Shown: one piece after another, positions 1 through 13,174 of the stretch
Layout: every line of letters starts with the position of its first letter
How positions within the stretch are numbered: position 1 is the first letter of the stretch
NCBI RefSeq assembly: GCF_000002995.4
Contig: NW_025062476.1
Span: 4,459,001 to 4,523,000, forward strand
DNA: 64,000 nucleotides
Reading direction: 5' to 3'
DNA from: Brugia malayi
Lineage: Eukaryota > Nematoda > Chromadorea > Rhabditida > Onchocercidae
The notes under the pieces: generated by a model
Told to the model about the DNA's origin: nothing
Database searches by the model: none
What the model saw: the letters and a program-made list of their open reading frames with translations, nothing else
Translations under genes and position numbers: made by a program

Positions 1-213
1 AAGCAGCAACTTCATTGTTTGGAGAAGATGAATAATTTTCATTTTCACTAGATATCAAGGTTGAAAGGGTGACAAGTCAAAGAGTGTCAAGGGCAAAATT
101 TTCAGTTTTACTATTCTTCTCATTGTGTAATATCAGAATGCTATTTTTGTGTTGGGAAAAAACTTAGCAGCAGTTAAGCGAATGCATTTTACCATTGTTT
201 ATGAAGTAGACTT

Positions 214-1730
214 ATGGCTCAAAATTTTCCGCCATTGAGTACAGGAAGGACTTGGATAAAGATGAATGAAACGAACGTAAGCATTGGTAATGGAGTGGAA
301 TGGGGTGAAACCATTAATAAGTCTTCTGTGGTAAGTTCATTAGTGGCTATTGTAACTTTTTCCACAGATAAGTTAACTCCTTACCTCTGTCAGTCCTACT
401 TTTTTGTACTTCTTGATTTCAGGATTGTCCGTGTCTGTGCTTATCGTTTTCTTGTTAAGCGTCTTATATGAAGCAGTTAAAGGTATCTATTTTGCTTTAC
501 TACTTTTCAGATTAAATTTATATAAATAATGTTGAATATTTAATAATTAAATCAACTAAATGAATCATATTTTGTTTTATCAAGATAACAGAAATCATGG
601 CTTCTGGTCACGTAAATTGTATACTTTTTGTCCTTAGGATATAAACTCCAAATGTTTATTCTTTTGTCATTCTTTCGATATTAACGATGAAAATTCCATG
701 CCTTAGATTTCACGTATCTTACTATAACACTATTTCAGTTCAACGCCTTACGAATTATCTAAACGGAAGAAATATTCATACATAGAATTATCTGTGCTTG
801 ATGAAATGCTTGTGCAGTAGATTTAGTATTTCTGCTTGCAGCTCTTCGTTTATATTTTGCTCGAAATCGTGCCGTTGAACTACAGAATCGACGTATTCAA
901 TCAAACATTGTCATTCGAGAGTCATCGGAACACATTGACAGTGTGAGCACTGAAATGATCTCATACTCGCCAATTCTCGGATTTAGTGGGTAGGTTTAAG
1001 TTTTCAGTTGCAATTAGAAAAGCTTGTCACTGAAGATTGATAAGGAAATAGTATTTAGTTTTTTAATATGGTTCAAACAGAAGAATTATAGTAAAAAATT
1101 GTGTAACTATTAGAAAGAATAACATGATATTTAACTTTCGTTTCGGTTGCAAACTTTTTGATGAGCGATGATTTTTTTACTGAGTTTTCCTGCGTATTTC
1201 ACAGCATTGTTTTGTTTGGACATTGAACTCGTCGACTGTAGCCATGAGTGAGCATTTTAGCTAGTAATCAATCCTCATGAAATTGAAATTTATATTAGAC
1301 TATTTTTTCCTTTTTTTTTTTTAAATCAAGTACTGTTTAAATAATATTTGGGGTTGTATTCATACTAGCGAATTTTTTGTTTTTATTTATTTCTGCTCAT
1401 TTTTAGTGAAGTAAAGAGTTTCGTATTTCATAGATTTAGCTAATTTTACGCTAAATTGATGCAAATGCGTGTTTTAGTAATATTGCTGCAAGATCTTTTT
1501 TGATAAGCATGATTTACAGATTTCGGGCATTGAAACAACTTTTCACGTTTTACCGAATAGTGCAGTCATCGTTATATTTTGCTCAAATACTTCTGGCTTA
1601 TACTTTAATGCTTATCGCAATGACTTTTAATGTTTGGATAATACTTGGGATTGTATTCGGCGAAGCGACTGGTTATTTTCTTTTTTCCGAAGAACCGAAT
1701 TCTAATGAAAACATTGAAACAAGTTGTTGA
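214..1730 (+). CDS. CTR-family copper transporter (N-terminus unresolved)
   Basis: High-affinity copper uptake protein of the plasma membrane or endosome, acting as a trimer. Three exons are secure and join in phase: 423-482, 842-989 and 1478-1730. They encode TM1 ending in the family signature LLSVLYEAVK, a charged cytosolic loop starting ALRLYFARNR, and TM2 with the copper-gating MxxxM motif (MLIAM). TM3 follows, with the GxxxG packing motif in FGEATGYFLF. A short hydrophilic tail ends at a TGA after NIETSC. The 5' exon is uncertain. An open frame begins with ATG at 214 and could join through a GT at about 310 (phase 1, as needed), but it lacks the Met/His-rich extracellular motif normal for CTR proteins. 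Another ATG at 182 opens a short frame starting MHFTIVYE. The true N-terminus may lie on either, or left of the window. Family call is confident; the start is not. Confidence 0.82.
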
Positions 1731-2423
1731 TGTTAGCGAGTTTTTTTCCTTTCCGTTTATTTTCACTCATTTTTAGTGAAGCAAAACACCTTGTTCTAAT
1801 TACTATGCCAGAATCTTTCAAATTAACAGATGCTGTTCATTTCAAAACCGAAATGTTATTTCCAATAACAGTTTCAAAAAATCATTTTTTACCAATATGC
1901 TTAAATAGTGCTTTCAATCCAATAAGCTTTCTCTGCTTTTTTTTTTTGAAATTTGCTGTACATTGAATTTTAACTTTGTTTTCTTCTTTTTTTTTTTTGC
2001 TATCATCAATTTTGATTACATTTTGTTTATTGTACACTGTGCAGATTATTCGATTATTTCGTGAGATTTTATTGATCATTTAACAGGTGCTAATAAAAAA
2101 TTCACAGTTTTTCCTACTCAGTAAAATTCATAACTTTCAGAAAAACATTTTGAAACGTTAAGACCTAAACAATATAAGAAAATAAGTGAAATAGCTTGTT
2201 GAGAACGGGCTCATCTCCGTTATTTCTATGGAAATGTTTTGACCAAATTCAACGACTTCTTTGATAGTCTTTTTTTTTTTTAATTTCATCGTATTCCCTA
2301 TTTTCTTTGGGAATACGTTTTTCTTACAGCTAAGAAAAGCTGCAAAAAATAAAAAGTTTTTTTTTTTTTGTGGTCGTAATCCAATGGGAAATGAGAGAAA
2401 AAGAATTTCAAGAAATTTCAATT
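1731..2423. other. Convergent intergenic spacer
   Basis: AT-rich sequence between the tail of the copper transporter (+) and the tail of the acid phosphatase (-). It should hold both 3' UTRs. I see poly(T)/poly(A) runs (about 1939-1948, 1987-2000, 2271-2281, 2358-2370) and no conserved protein in any frame. Confidence 0.6.
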
Positions 2424-5400
2424 TCAAGATATAAAGACTTGTAAAAGTAATAAAATGTAGGCAACAGGAGCAAGTGTTACTGTTGAAGTTGCTTTTGTTT
2501 CATATTCATCTGGATTGAAAGATGTTCTCTTGGATTTTGTATCCTGACATAACTGCAATGAAATCAATTTAAAATTTCTTCCGTCTATTCTGAAAATATT
2601 CTCTCACATACGACAAAATTTTTTTTTTTGGTAAATCATACTTCATCTTCATTTCCTGGATAATAAACAATTCCATTAGTGCGGAATTTTTCGTAATTGC
2701 AGAAACCATTCGAGTCCATATGTTCTGAGCAATCTAAACTGATAGATGCATTTAATAGACAATTAATTTAAAGTGAATTTAAATGGAACTTCACAGTTAC
2801 TTAAAAGGAGGCAATTCTCATTTTAAAACTATAATTTATAGTCATTTGTTTCATGAATTAACTCCATTAAGAAAAAAGACATTAATACAGTGAGGTATTT
2901 CATAAAATTTATAAAATAAATATTAAACAGATACTAACGGTCAAGTAAATCAGTAACGTCTTCTAACTGATCTTCAGTGAAATCGCGGTGATAATAGACC
3001 TAAAAAAATTTTGGATTAATTGCATTTTTAATTTATACTTACTTCAAAATGACTGGCTAACTTTGTTCAATGTACTCAAATATGACAAATTACTCACTTA
3101 ATGTTTTTCAGAATTAATCTTAACAATAAACTATCGATCAGGTAATTTTCCTAAAATCTTGTTTCGTAAAAACTTCTGCAGAAGTTATTTCAAATAGTAA
3201 ACAATAAACAATAAATACTTTCAATCCTGGTCCATTTGTTGTATTCCAGAGTTCAAAGAACATGGCAGCTGAATATTTTGGATATCCACCATTAATCAAA
3301 ATTTTATGTTTAGCATCCAAAGTACACATTAATGCTGCTAGTGTTGTATCATGCTATGAAAATAACATTTGAAATAATCTAATGTTTAACTTTTCCTTAA
3401 TTTTCAATAGTTTCAAACTGTAAATTTTCAGAAAATTTTACTTTTTCTGATTGTTGCATTATAGAAGATTTCGTTTACGAATTATTTGAACAGTTTTTCA
3501 AATGCATAGCTTTAGAGAAGGAAATAAATAGCATTAGAGATTATTTATGCTTTAGATTATTTATTTATTTAGAGATTATTTATGTAAATTCAAGTTATTG
3601 ATGATTTCAATTTAGGAAAAAAAGTGATGATTCAGCGAGTGATCATAAATAGGAATGATAATTCAGGAAAATGATCTTATCTTTAATTGAAAATATAAAC
3701 CGATCTTTGATACTTATATAAAAATACAAAAAAAAAGAATTTCCATCTTTTTTCTTGACTTATTTCCTCTTCTCAACTAGTGCCAATGCTTTTTAGATTT
3801 TATTATTGATTCTCAATTACACCGTTAATTTTATTTTACATATACTTTCTTAAGATTGTTATGTTATTTTGAATCGATCATTTCTATCAAATGATATAGG
3901 AATATTTCGAAAAGCACTTCAGACTTGCATATAGCTTGGAAATTTCAACAAGAATAATTCTAAGATTACTTACTAATCAAATTGTCTGATCTATCTTTAG
4001 TCAAATGTTTGGCGTCACAGAGATAAACCTATTTTAGACAACTAGGAATGACAGTTGGAGTTTAGTGGAACAAAATATTAGTCAATTCAAATTCTTTACA
4101 ATTGCATGTAGTTGGCTAAGATATTATTGTTCTCAAGGTGATGCTATTAAAATTAATAATATACTTTTTTAACTTACCGCTGAATATGCATAATACTTGA
4201 GATCCTTCATCCATGTGCAATTAGCACTTTCAAAATTTTCGGATTTCAAACAATGCAGCTGTAATTCACAATAAAAGTGAAATATTTGAAAGTGAAACAC
4301 AAATTTATAGATGCTTAAATAGTTAAGTTGAATTTCAACATTAACTTAACATCTATAATTAAACTATTTAAAAAATGGAAATTCAGTTACGCATTATTTT
4401 AACCTTCAAGTCGAAATGATTCAACATTGACCAAAGAATACTACCACCTCGAATTTTTCCAATTTCATGTTTGAAATCAACTTCCTCAAATGGTTGTAAA
4501 TCTGTAATTTACTATTTCAATTGTCACTTTGCAATAAAATTTTTCGTGTAAATTTCTAAACAGTCATTGAATTTGTGCGACATTTCTTACTTAAACCATT
4601 TTCATAATTTTGAATTTCATTGTTTAATTGTTCCAATTGATCGTATAGAAGACTGCTAACAGGTGTAGTAAATGCATGCATTTTCTGAAAATTTGTTTTT
4701 ATCTAATGGAAATGATTAACATTCAGATCCGATGATTCATCTATGAAAATGTAAAAAGATTATTAAAAAATTTCTAAACAGTCATTGAATTTGTGTAACA
4801 TTCCTTACTTAAACCATTTTCATAATTTTGAATTTCAAAATGTAAACAAAGTACTGGCAAAAAAAAAAAAAAAAAAATTAATAAAGCTGTCTGAAATTAG
4901 CAATGAGATAGATAGAATAAAACTAAATTATAATATTTTTACAGTAAAAGGAGCCTTCTGTAAACATTAAATATTTTTGATTACGGATTTTGTAAACTCT
5001 ATTATTTGGACTCAGATTCAGAAGCTATTCATCGATAATCATGATAATTGTCAACATGATTAGCCTTGATGACAAATATTCACTCAAACATCAAAACAGC
5101 TTGTCTTATGTGTTTTCCTGATTGCTTTAAATAGTTATTTCAAAGTTTTCTTAATTAAGGAAAATGAGAAATGAACGTTCACACAAACCTCACAATAAAA
5201 TGTGTCTACACAGAACCATACATCAGTGAGTGCTATTGATTGTTTACATATTGTCTCCAATTCTTTTAAAACTTTCTGAAAGTTTCAAAATTATTCTATT
5301 TTCGTACATAATTCATATTCGCATCAGTTCCAAATTATTTTAAAAGAAATTACAAAAATTATACTTTATAAGAAAAAATACATTTTATAGCTTCCTTAAT

Positions 5401-7181
5401 AATAATTATTTTTCATATGTTTTTTTTTTTAATACCACATAATTTTTCGTTAAATTTTTCCATTCAGGTGTTTGCTGTACCATTTTTGAGAGCCACTCTT
5501 GTCGTGGACAATTTGCATCAGGATTTCCTATCTAAAATTTTATTAATATTTTTTTTTTTTTTTTGTTGTTTGCTTGTTGAAATCTGAAAATTAAAAAAAA
5601 AATCAATACATGAAATTTAGAAGAACAAAGTTTTTTTATCGAAAAATTCTTTTCAATGATTATTAACTAGCTTTATCAATTGCATATAAAATATGATAAG
5701 AAAATACACTGAATGAAATGTATGCTAACGTAATCAGTTTCATCAGCAACTGTATGTATTGGGACTGCGACAAAACCGCGCGGCCATTCTGTCGCGTTCG
5801 GGAAGTCGATACCAATGCGCTCATTCTGAGATGGATTATTGTAAAATCCAATAAAATTTGCCATAGCGCTCATTAAAGTTCTGTTCACGTCCGTTGAGCG
5901 TACGTATATCTGAAGTGAGACAATATAATTTTGCGTTTTCAAGCAAAATACGTCTCTTCTAGGAATTGAAAAATTTAAAGTAATTGTATTTGAGTATTCA
6001 TTAATTGACTCATTCTTTTGAAAGACTGATTGCAAAGAAAAAAAAGAATATCTGCATGATACATAGATTCTTTTTCCATAAAAGTTTGATCCAAAAAAAA
6101 ATTTGATTGAAAGTGCCAATAATACACCAAATTTCAAAACAATATAATAATATACCTGATGTGCATCATAATATGGACTGAGAAAATTAAGTGAGTCAAC
6201 ATAACGATTGTAAATAATCTTTCCTAATTTAACTTGTTGTGCCATTCCCTCCTATAAAATTAAATTAGCAATAACAAAATTGCTAACTATTTCAATGGTT
6301 TTAATTTCAATTTCATGATCAATTTCATTCCTTCATCTTACTTCTTTATCTGTGTCATTTTTTTTTCTCTCTACTTTACTTTGATTAGGATTTGAAATTG
6401 CATTTCTGAATTGTATTTTTCCACCACCACTCTCTGAATATATTATATAGTTAATCAAAATAAGGTAAATATAATTTAAAAAGGAAAAATCAAAATAATA
6501 CCAATTATCAATACCATAATAATATAACTTACCGCTGTAAGCTGTCCTTTTCCTTGAGGCCAATGTTGTGTCTGTATCGGATAACCTTTGCATGATTGTA
6601 TAGGTGAACGATCACCATGTCTCCAGATCTTAATATTTTAGAGAAATTATAGTATACTGTCATAATTTTGATGAACAAACAGTTTTTGGTTAGAAATGAT
6701 TTGCTCAGATTTTGAAATGTTAAAAAAAAAAAAAAAAAAAAACAAAAACAATGAGAAAAGAAAAGATGTATTAGCCATTTATTCTTAACAAAATCATCAC
6801 AATATCATTAAATATTTTGATATCAGTTAATGTTAAATGATATATATCATCACTTATCCATGCAAAAATATTTTATGATTCATTTTTTAACTAAGCTTAT
6901 TTTTTAAAGCTGATTTTTTTTTTTTTTTTTGATTGTGAAATGATTTGCAGCATAAAAGAATCCTTTGTTGAATAACTACATCTCTAAATGTTTATATGTA
7001 TTTTTCGAGAATACAACCTAGTTCCCCTGCTACAGTATTTTGAAATTATTCCACATTAAAAAAATGAATTCATTTTAATAGTATTTCAATATGCAAGAAT
7101 TACCGCCTGAAGAAGTAAAAGTTCATCGCATTCTACCAGTAACAGAATTGCAATAACAATTAACAATTGAATACTGTGCAT
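2424..7181 (-). CDS. Histidine acid phosphatase (branch 2), secreted or membrane-tethered
   Basis: Hydrolyses phosphomonoesters through a phosphohistidine intermediate. Exons: 7181-7104, 6628-6533, 6251-6156, 5909-5730, 5531-5436, 5275-5189, 4684-4591, 4501-4404, 4258-4178, 3353-3219, 2999-2939, 2733-2642, 2543-2424. All joins keep phase and give 437 aa. Residues 1-19 or so form a signal peptide (MHSIQLLIVIAILLLVEC). The catalytic RHGDRSP motif is at 29-35, the conserved YVRSTDVNRTLMSA segment follows in exon 4, and the proton-donor HD pair is at 303-304 in HDTTLAAL. Several extracellular Cys residues and NxT/NxS sites fit a secreted enzyme. The last about 20 residues (VTLAPVAYILLLLQVFIS) are hydrophobic and end the protein, suggesting a GPI signal or tail anchor. 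The start follows a TTTTAG acceptor 7 nt upstream that could take a spliced leader. Intron 6 carries a partial copy of exon 7. Confidence 0.93.
4769..4840 (-). repeat. Partial duplicate of exon 7 end plus splice donor, inside intron 6
   Basis: About 70 bases here nearly repeat 4552-4622 (cagtcattgaatttgtg..., then aaaccattttcataatttt). The original covers the last 31 nt of acid phosphatase exon 7, its 5' splice site and the start of the next intron. The copy sits upstream of exon 7 in the same orientation and differs at only a few positions. It keeps a GTAAGG donor but lacks the rest of the exon and its acceptor, so it is probably not spliced in. Confidence 0.8.
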
Positions 7182-7187
7182 TTGTGA

Positions 7188-7190
7188 TCT
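7188..7190 (-). promoter_or_regulatory. Candidate spliced-leader acceptor, acid phosphatase
   Basis: On the minus strand CTTTTAG precedes ATCACAA and the ATG at 7181. A 3' splice site with no partner exon this close to a start codon is typical of nematode trans-splicing. It also supports the chosen start. A conventional 5' UTR intron is the alternative. Confidence 0.5.
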
Positions 7191-9663
7191 AAAAGTGACA
7201 CAACTGTGGAATTATAATGCAAATCTTACACATATTTTATATAATGAATGAATGCTTCTTAGGAAATTATTTTTTTTTTAAAGCAACCAATTGCTAACAT
7301 TTGCATCTTTTAGAATAGAATGAAAATATTAAAGTGATTAATAATTTTGAGAGATTTAAAAGATTAATTGATGATTGTTCTTTTAAAATATCGATGTGAG
7401 TAGAATTAAACAAGCTATAAATGGTTCCACAATCAATTTAAGTAATTTTACTGAATGATATTTAATATTTGGTATTAGTTTCGATAGTATCTACTAGAAG
7501 GATAACATTCCGGTTATCCATGTAAAATATAAATAATATTAACATCTAAAGAAAAGTCAGTTATCATTGAGCGTTATCGGCAGAAATGATACTAGTTCTT
7601 TTCTTTTCTTTTTTTTTTTTAAAAAAAAAAAGTTAAAAAGTGCCGCTGTAATTTTAAATGTGTTCAAAGCAGCATGAAGAAATTGCATTATTCTAGTTTA
7701 ACTCTGAAATATATTAACACTAAATACGCTAAGAAATGCAAATACGCTAATAAATATGTTTGAAAAAAAAAAAAAAACAAATGAAAAAAAGCAAAAAAGA
7801 AAATAAAAAAAAATAAAAAACCAGTCGTAACAATTACTCGGCTATTTCCTATCGTTGCACTTTTTGTCGGCGGCGAATAAAAAGTCAATATATATTTAAT
7901 AGATTTATATATAAATTCCAAAAAATCCCCAAAATAGATGTGAAAGGTAATAATAGTATATTTATTGCATTGTTTTTTTTTTTTTTTCTTTTGCTCTGAG
8001 AGATCAGAAATTATATTTTGTCGTTAATATTTGTTGAATGTGAAAAAGAAAAAATTTTTTTTCATAGCAGAGCAAAATAAAGATTATATATTCAGACTAT
8101 CAGAATTATTCAGTTCGAGTATAAAAAAACGTTGGAGTAAAAATAGTAGCTTCAAAATATTTCAATTGAAAATTTCGGCAATTTTTCCTTCAAGAAATGA
8201 TGGATAATGTTAAGTTCAAAGAATGCCGACCGATTAAATTTTTCGCAACATTACATTGCTTTTTTGCAGTTAATGAGATAAACAGTAAGAATGTGCAATG
8301 AACAAATTTGATCAACATTTTTGTTTAAACACAAACCTTGCACAAAGTAAATAATTAAACATGTTCACTGATATGATATGATATGATAAAAATGTACTTT
8401 TGATTAAACTTGATTAAATCATAAAACATTTTAAAACAGGTTCTTCTTATGAATGTTCCATTAATTTATTTTATTAACAGTATTAAAGTCCTAGGAAATG
8501 ATTTTGAAATGAAATATAATATCACAGTTGCAAGGATAGAGAAAATCTTGATGATGATACAAGAATAAAATTCTTGCACATATTGTTAAATGAATTAAAT
8601 GTTAATTTAATCTTTTTATATTATTTGCATGTATGTCGATTGATTGCCGTTTTTACCAACATTTTACCGCTTATGTTGATAACAAAATAGTGTAAATAAA
8701 AAAACATCAAATTGAATAATATGCAGTAGTTGTAAGCTAATGCACTTTTCAACGTACTATTGATAAAATGTAATCATTATCATGATTATTACTGATATCC
8801 CAATCAAAACAGTAGTTGAATAATTATGCATTATTTTCACGATTTAAGGATACTTTAAAAGATTGAATGAAAATGTTGCCGTTAATAAAACTACTCTTAA
8901 AGGGCTAATTACAATATCAGTAGATAAATGTAACGATATATATATATATATATAGATAAATTATTTTATGCATCTATCATGTATAAACATTTTTAATAAA
9001 ACGATTATATTAAATATGCAATATGCAAAATGCTTTAGTTTCCTTTAGAAGACAAAATCCTTTTTTTTTTTGTAATACCCATCGGACTATTTCAGCTGAG
9101 ACATACAAAAGACACATTATGCTAAATGGTCTTCGAGTTTGAATAAGACCCCTTTTAACTGTATCACGCTTCAATTTCATTAAATCATTGAGAATTGATA
9201 ATAAATAATATTTATTTACAAGATATATCCAAATTGTTTTGCAATTAAGCAGTGTATACTCATTTTCAGACACTGGATTCATTACTGAAATATGATGAAA
9301 AATTTTGTGACATAGTTAAAAATTGATAAATCATACTGCTAGAACATTCGACAAATTGGACGAAATGAAATCAAACTAGCAATATATCAAATTTGCAAAA
9401 GAACCAAGAATGTTGGTAAATATATCAGAGAAAATCTGCACCACAATAACAGCAGCAAGCATCCCGATAGCTTTCTCAATTTGAGACTTAATGCACTGCT
9501 TGTTTGAGTAATCTCGGTATTCCTGCTTTGAAAGTCTATTTCCAATTAGAATTGATTGCTATTACTTCGTGATGAAGTGGGGAAAAAAAGAAATCAGTGC
9601 ATTAGGAGCTCAGTTATAGAATACGCTTGAAAATAATATATAAAATCACGATTAGTGTGAATT

Positions 9664-10030
9664 GTTTTGAGTATGTACTATATTTGCAATCGGAGAAAGG
9701 AAAGTAATGGGTACAAGAGGGCACGAAAGAGATTAAAATTCAAACAGACAAAGAAATGAAAATATTTATTACAAATAATCACAAACATCTACAAGGACAG
9801 TATGAGTAACGTAAAAAAAGTAATATTAAATCAAATTTTCAACATTGCTTAAATAATTCAGATAAACCATAAACGAATGAAATCTATCATGATCCCAAAT
9901 TGGTCATACAATATTTTATGTAATGCTAACAAATAGCAAAGAAGAAAAAATGCACAAAATTATGATTGATATGAATTTTTTTGAGTACTATATTTGCAAC
10001 TGAAAAAGGGGAAATAATGAGTAAGAGATT
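9664..10030 (+). repeat. Diverged direct duplication
   Basis: The stretch 9664-9725 (ttttgagtatgtactatatttgcaa, then a purine run, then gtaatgggtacaagag) is echoed at about 9972-10030 (ttttttgagtactatatttgcaa, purine run, ataatgagtaagag). Both are followed by A-rich sequence with similar words. An old local duplication fits. No coding potential is seen in either copy. Confidence 0.55.
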
Positions 10031-11506
10031 TCGATATACAAATAAACAATGAAAGAAAACTGAAAAAAAAAATCACAGATAACTTTGAATATCGCGGAAA
10101 CGAGATTACGCAAAACACACAATTATGTGTTACAACCGAATAGTTTACATATAACAGTGACTTGATTGACTGATAGATGCAATCTAATTGGTGATAGGAT
10201 AGTAAAGCAGCTGGTTAAAATAATCAGTAATATTATGCATTCTAAATAACAAAATAATTTTGATTCTTACTCACTACACTTCTTCATCATCTAAACGACT
10301 TCTTAAAATAATCAAACTTTGACTAGAAACATATTTTCAAAAGGCATTTTATGAATGATTCGCATTAATACCAACTGAACTTTTTTTTTCTATCTGAATT
10401 TGAAATTTAATAAATGAAGCAACACAAATATGCTAAAACTGGCATAGAAATCAACTGAAAAAATCACATTCTTAAAAGCATTAATCTCAAAATATGTATT
10501 CAGTTGTGATACTACTCTCCACAATAATCTAGTAATTTTCTTCTAAGGATCAGAAAAATTTGTCATATGCTTGATACACTCCCAAAACCTTAACAGTGAA
10601 GTGAAGACACTGGAAAGGAAAAAGATTCTAAATAATTTTTATCTTTCAATTTTCATATTACAAGTGCAAGACTTTCCACTTAATAAATAATTCATGGAAC
10701 GATGAGAGAACTTCATGAAGCAGCTATATGAAATGCGCATGCAATTACACTACCAAAAACTTTTCAAAACTCTTGAATTCTTAAATTTCACTTTACCTTT
10801 CAATCACTCGACAACAGTATCATAACTGAAATGTAAGAAACACACACTAGACAATAACTAACAGTACTAGTAAAAGCGCTAACATTTGGCAGTGAAAAGA
10901 AAATTAAAAAATTTTTATCAAAACCAAGACATATTTGAAAGAAAAACAACAACTTGATTCACAGCGATGTGCCAATTGTGTTTTTGAAATAGATTGAAGA
11001 AGCGTACAATGAGCACACAATGAGCAGGAAATAGTGCATTTTAAATGCAATCTTTGGTAGCAATTCGGGTTATTATTGCGTCACTTATTGTTTCTTCGTT
11101 GTATTCGGATTCCTTCACTTTATATAACTAGAAGTTTCCATCTCTCATTACTTTAAAAACATCAAATCACGGAATGATAGTAGAAGTTAGTTTCCAAGTT
11201 TTGATAACAATTCTTCATTTGCATTCAACAATGAAAAATTCTATTAAATAGTTATTAAAATAAATAACATTTATTTTGCCTTAACAGTAACATCTAGTAA
11301 TTTATAATAACTTAACAAATTGATTTAGCCCTTCACACCTCTTTTAAATCTCCTATTCAATTTAAAGAAGAATGTTGTTATGAAAGTGCTCAAAATAATG
11401 ACTTCTATTGTTACCTGAATGTACCGAAATTCTCCAAAAAAAAAAAAAACATCCTAAGATCATCAAAGTGTTGCCGAAACAAATTTTGACATAAAATTTC
11501 AAATCT

Positions 11507-13158
11507 TCATCCAACCTTTTTAATACGCTCGTAATCCGCCAACTGAGGTAATATGGTCATCGGAACTGGTTTGCCATCAATTTTCTTTGCCACTTTAACC
11601 ATTTTTTCACCACTTTCGTCGTCAAAAATACCAACCAAAAGGTTACGACTTTCTTCCGCAATTCCAAATGTTAATAATGATTCTAATATCTACAAATATA
11701 TTTCAATTTCCGATTAAATAGTATGAAACGATAATACCCACCAAAACATAAGCAATGTGAAAACAAATATAAAATTGAAGTTGTGTCTAAAATGTCTAAA
11801 ATCCGGAAACATTTCACAACGCTTTATAAATCCCAAATCTTAACCCGAAACTTTGCTTTCCTTTTACTGCCTTCATGTTAACAAAAAATTTGAAAAAAAG
11901 ACTGACACAATTTCACCTTAAAAAATCGTAATGAAAAAGTAAAAAAGAAAAAGCGACTTACATTACGGTCAGGTGATAAAGAGTATATCAGTTCAGCATG
12001 AAGCGTTCGCGCTGAAAGTCGATTATGTGCAGCTTGGTGAACAGCTTTATTTGCTGCTGCTAAAAGTGTGAAAACCTCCAAAACCTAGAAAAACGTCCCG
12101 TTTAAAACGAATAATATCGAAACAAGGATCTTTTTTTTCCATTATTTTTCCTCAGCAAAACTACATTCAGTAACGCAATACAATTAGAAAGAAATCTTAT
12201 CGTACTACAACGATACGCTAACTTTAATCAGTAGGTAAACGTGGCCCATATTTGAGTTGCTGAATTGAATTTAACAAATAATTATAACAAAAACTATGAT
12301 AATGCCAATCGGAAAAGCAGCAACCATGTCAGCCATGGTGCAAACTGCTTCTATTCTATTTTGAATAGAATTATTTATACAATAAAAATTAATGAGCAAC
12401 TAGAACAGTTGTTAAGTGTCTTTATTAAAAGAAAAAGCTGTCATAATGATAGTAAGGGGTAGTTGGATTATGAAGGGAAAATTTTATGTAAAACATTATA
12501 GTCAATACTGAAGCAGTAACAGTTATTAGATTAATTAAAGCGGAACACTAGATCACTAAAGAATTATAGGAAATGAGAAGACCAACGCAAGTCAAATAGT
12601 GCACCGAGATAATAAAATTGGTGCATGAACAACAAGATCAGATCGACATGCTATAGATCAACCAATGGAACTATGAACTGAATAACCTACGAATTCAATA
12701 AACATTAAACTCTCTTGTTCTTGCTGTATCACAAAGTTTTGTTATGTTAAAAGTACTTTGATCTTTCTCAACGGCTTTTGCCAGCTACCAAAATTTAGAG
12801 ATTGAGAAGATCTTTAATGGCTCTGTCTTTTTTTTTTCAACTCATGCATTCATAAGCTTAAAACGATAACAATTTTTTTTTGAGTCGGCACAAATTTTCA
12901 CAACTAGCTGAAAACAAAGATCAGCTGCTCTTTCAAATTTCATTAAACCAAATTAATTTAGCTACTAAGTTTGAACTAGATATTGATTACCAATTCAGGT
13001 TTGATCAAAGCAGCATCGATTGATCCATCAACTAGTGCTTGTCTCAATTCGGAAGCATTCTTCACATCGGTAAACAAACAAACGCGAAAAAATCGTCTCT
13101 GCGAAATGTCATACGGATCTGGCAAAAGTTCGAATAACCGAGAGGTGCCTGATTTCAT
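11507..13158 (-). CDS. TPRKB: KEOPS/EKC complex subunit, Cgi121/TPRKB family
   Basis: Partner of the Bud32/PRPK kinase in the KEOPS complex, which makes the t6A modification on ANN-decoding tRNAs. Exons 13158-12991, 12084-11962 and 11689-11507 join in phase 0 to give 157 aa, close to the usual 160-180. Diagnostic segments are FTDVKNASELRQALVDGSID (about 30-49, the VKNA..LR motif), AAANKAV (about 64-70), SARTLHAELIYSLSP (about 79-93; compare MKTRTLSTEIIFNLSP in the human protein), and LLTFGIAEESRNLLVGIFDD at the start of exon 3. The start MKSGTSRLF is preferred because a TTGCAG acceptor (13174-13172) lies between it and the next upstream in-frame ATG at 13185, leaving a 13-nt leader. Intron 1 is about 0.9 kb, intron 2 about 0.27 kb. 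Confidence 0.9.
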
Positions 13159-13171
13159 TCTTTTCTTCCCT

Positions 13172-13174
13172 CTG
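13172..13174 (-). promoter_or_regulatory. Candidate spliced-leader acceptor, TPRKB-like gene
   Basis: Minus-strand ATATTGCAG precedes a 13-nt leader (AGGGAAGAAAAGA) and the ATG at 13158. Its position excludes the in-frame ATG at 13185 from the mature message and so decides the start. Confidence 0.55.

Larger units (their letters stand above)
7182..11506. other. Gene-free AT-rich spacer
   Basis: Lies upstream of the acid phosphatase and downstream of the TPRKB-like gene, so it should include the phosphatase promoter (right after 7181) and the 3' UTR of the other gene (below 11507). I see poly(A)/poly(T) tracts, a short (TA)n at about 8938-8956 and one diverged internal duplication (9664-9725 versus 9972-10030). 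No frame shows a recognisable domain or a phase-consistent exon chain. Confidence 0.55.

Noticed and set aside
182..237. Short frame starting MHFTIVYEVD as the copper transporter N-terminus
   Set aside because: Its stop comes before any GT of the needed phase, so it cannot be joined to the secure exon at 423. Kept only as a remark.
8938..8956. (TA)n run as a possible promoter element
   Set aside because: Simple repeat in AT-rich spacer with no gene start nearby.
12265..12462. 65-codon plus-strand frame
   Set aside because: Lies in intron 1 of the TPRKB-like gene on the opposite strand, Asn/Lys/Ser-rich, no family resemblance.
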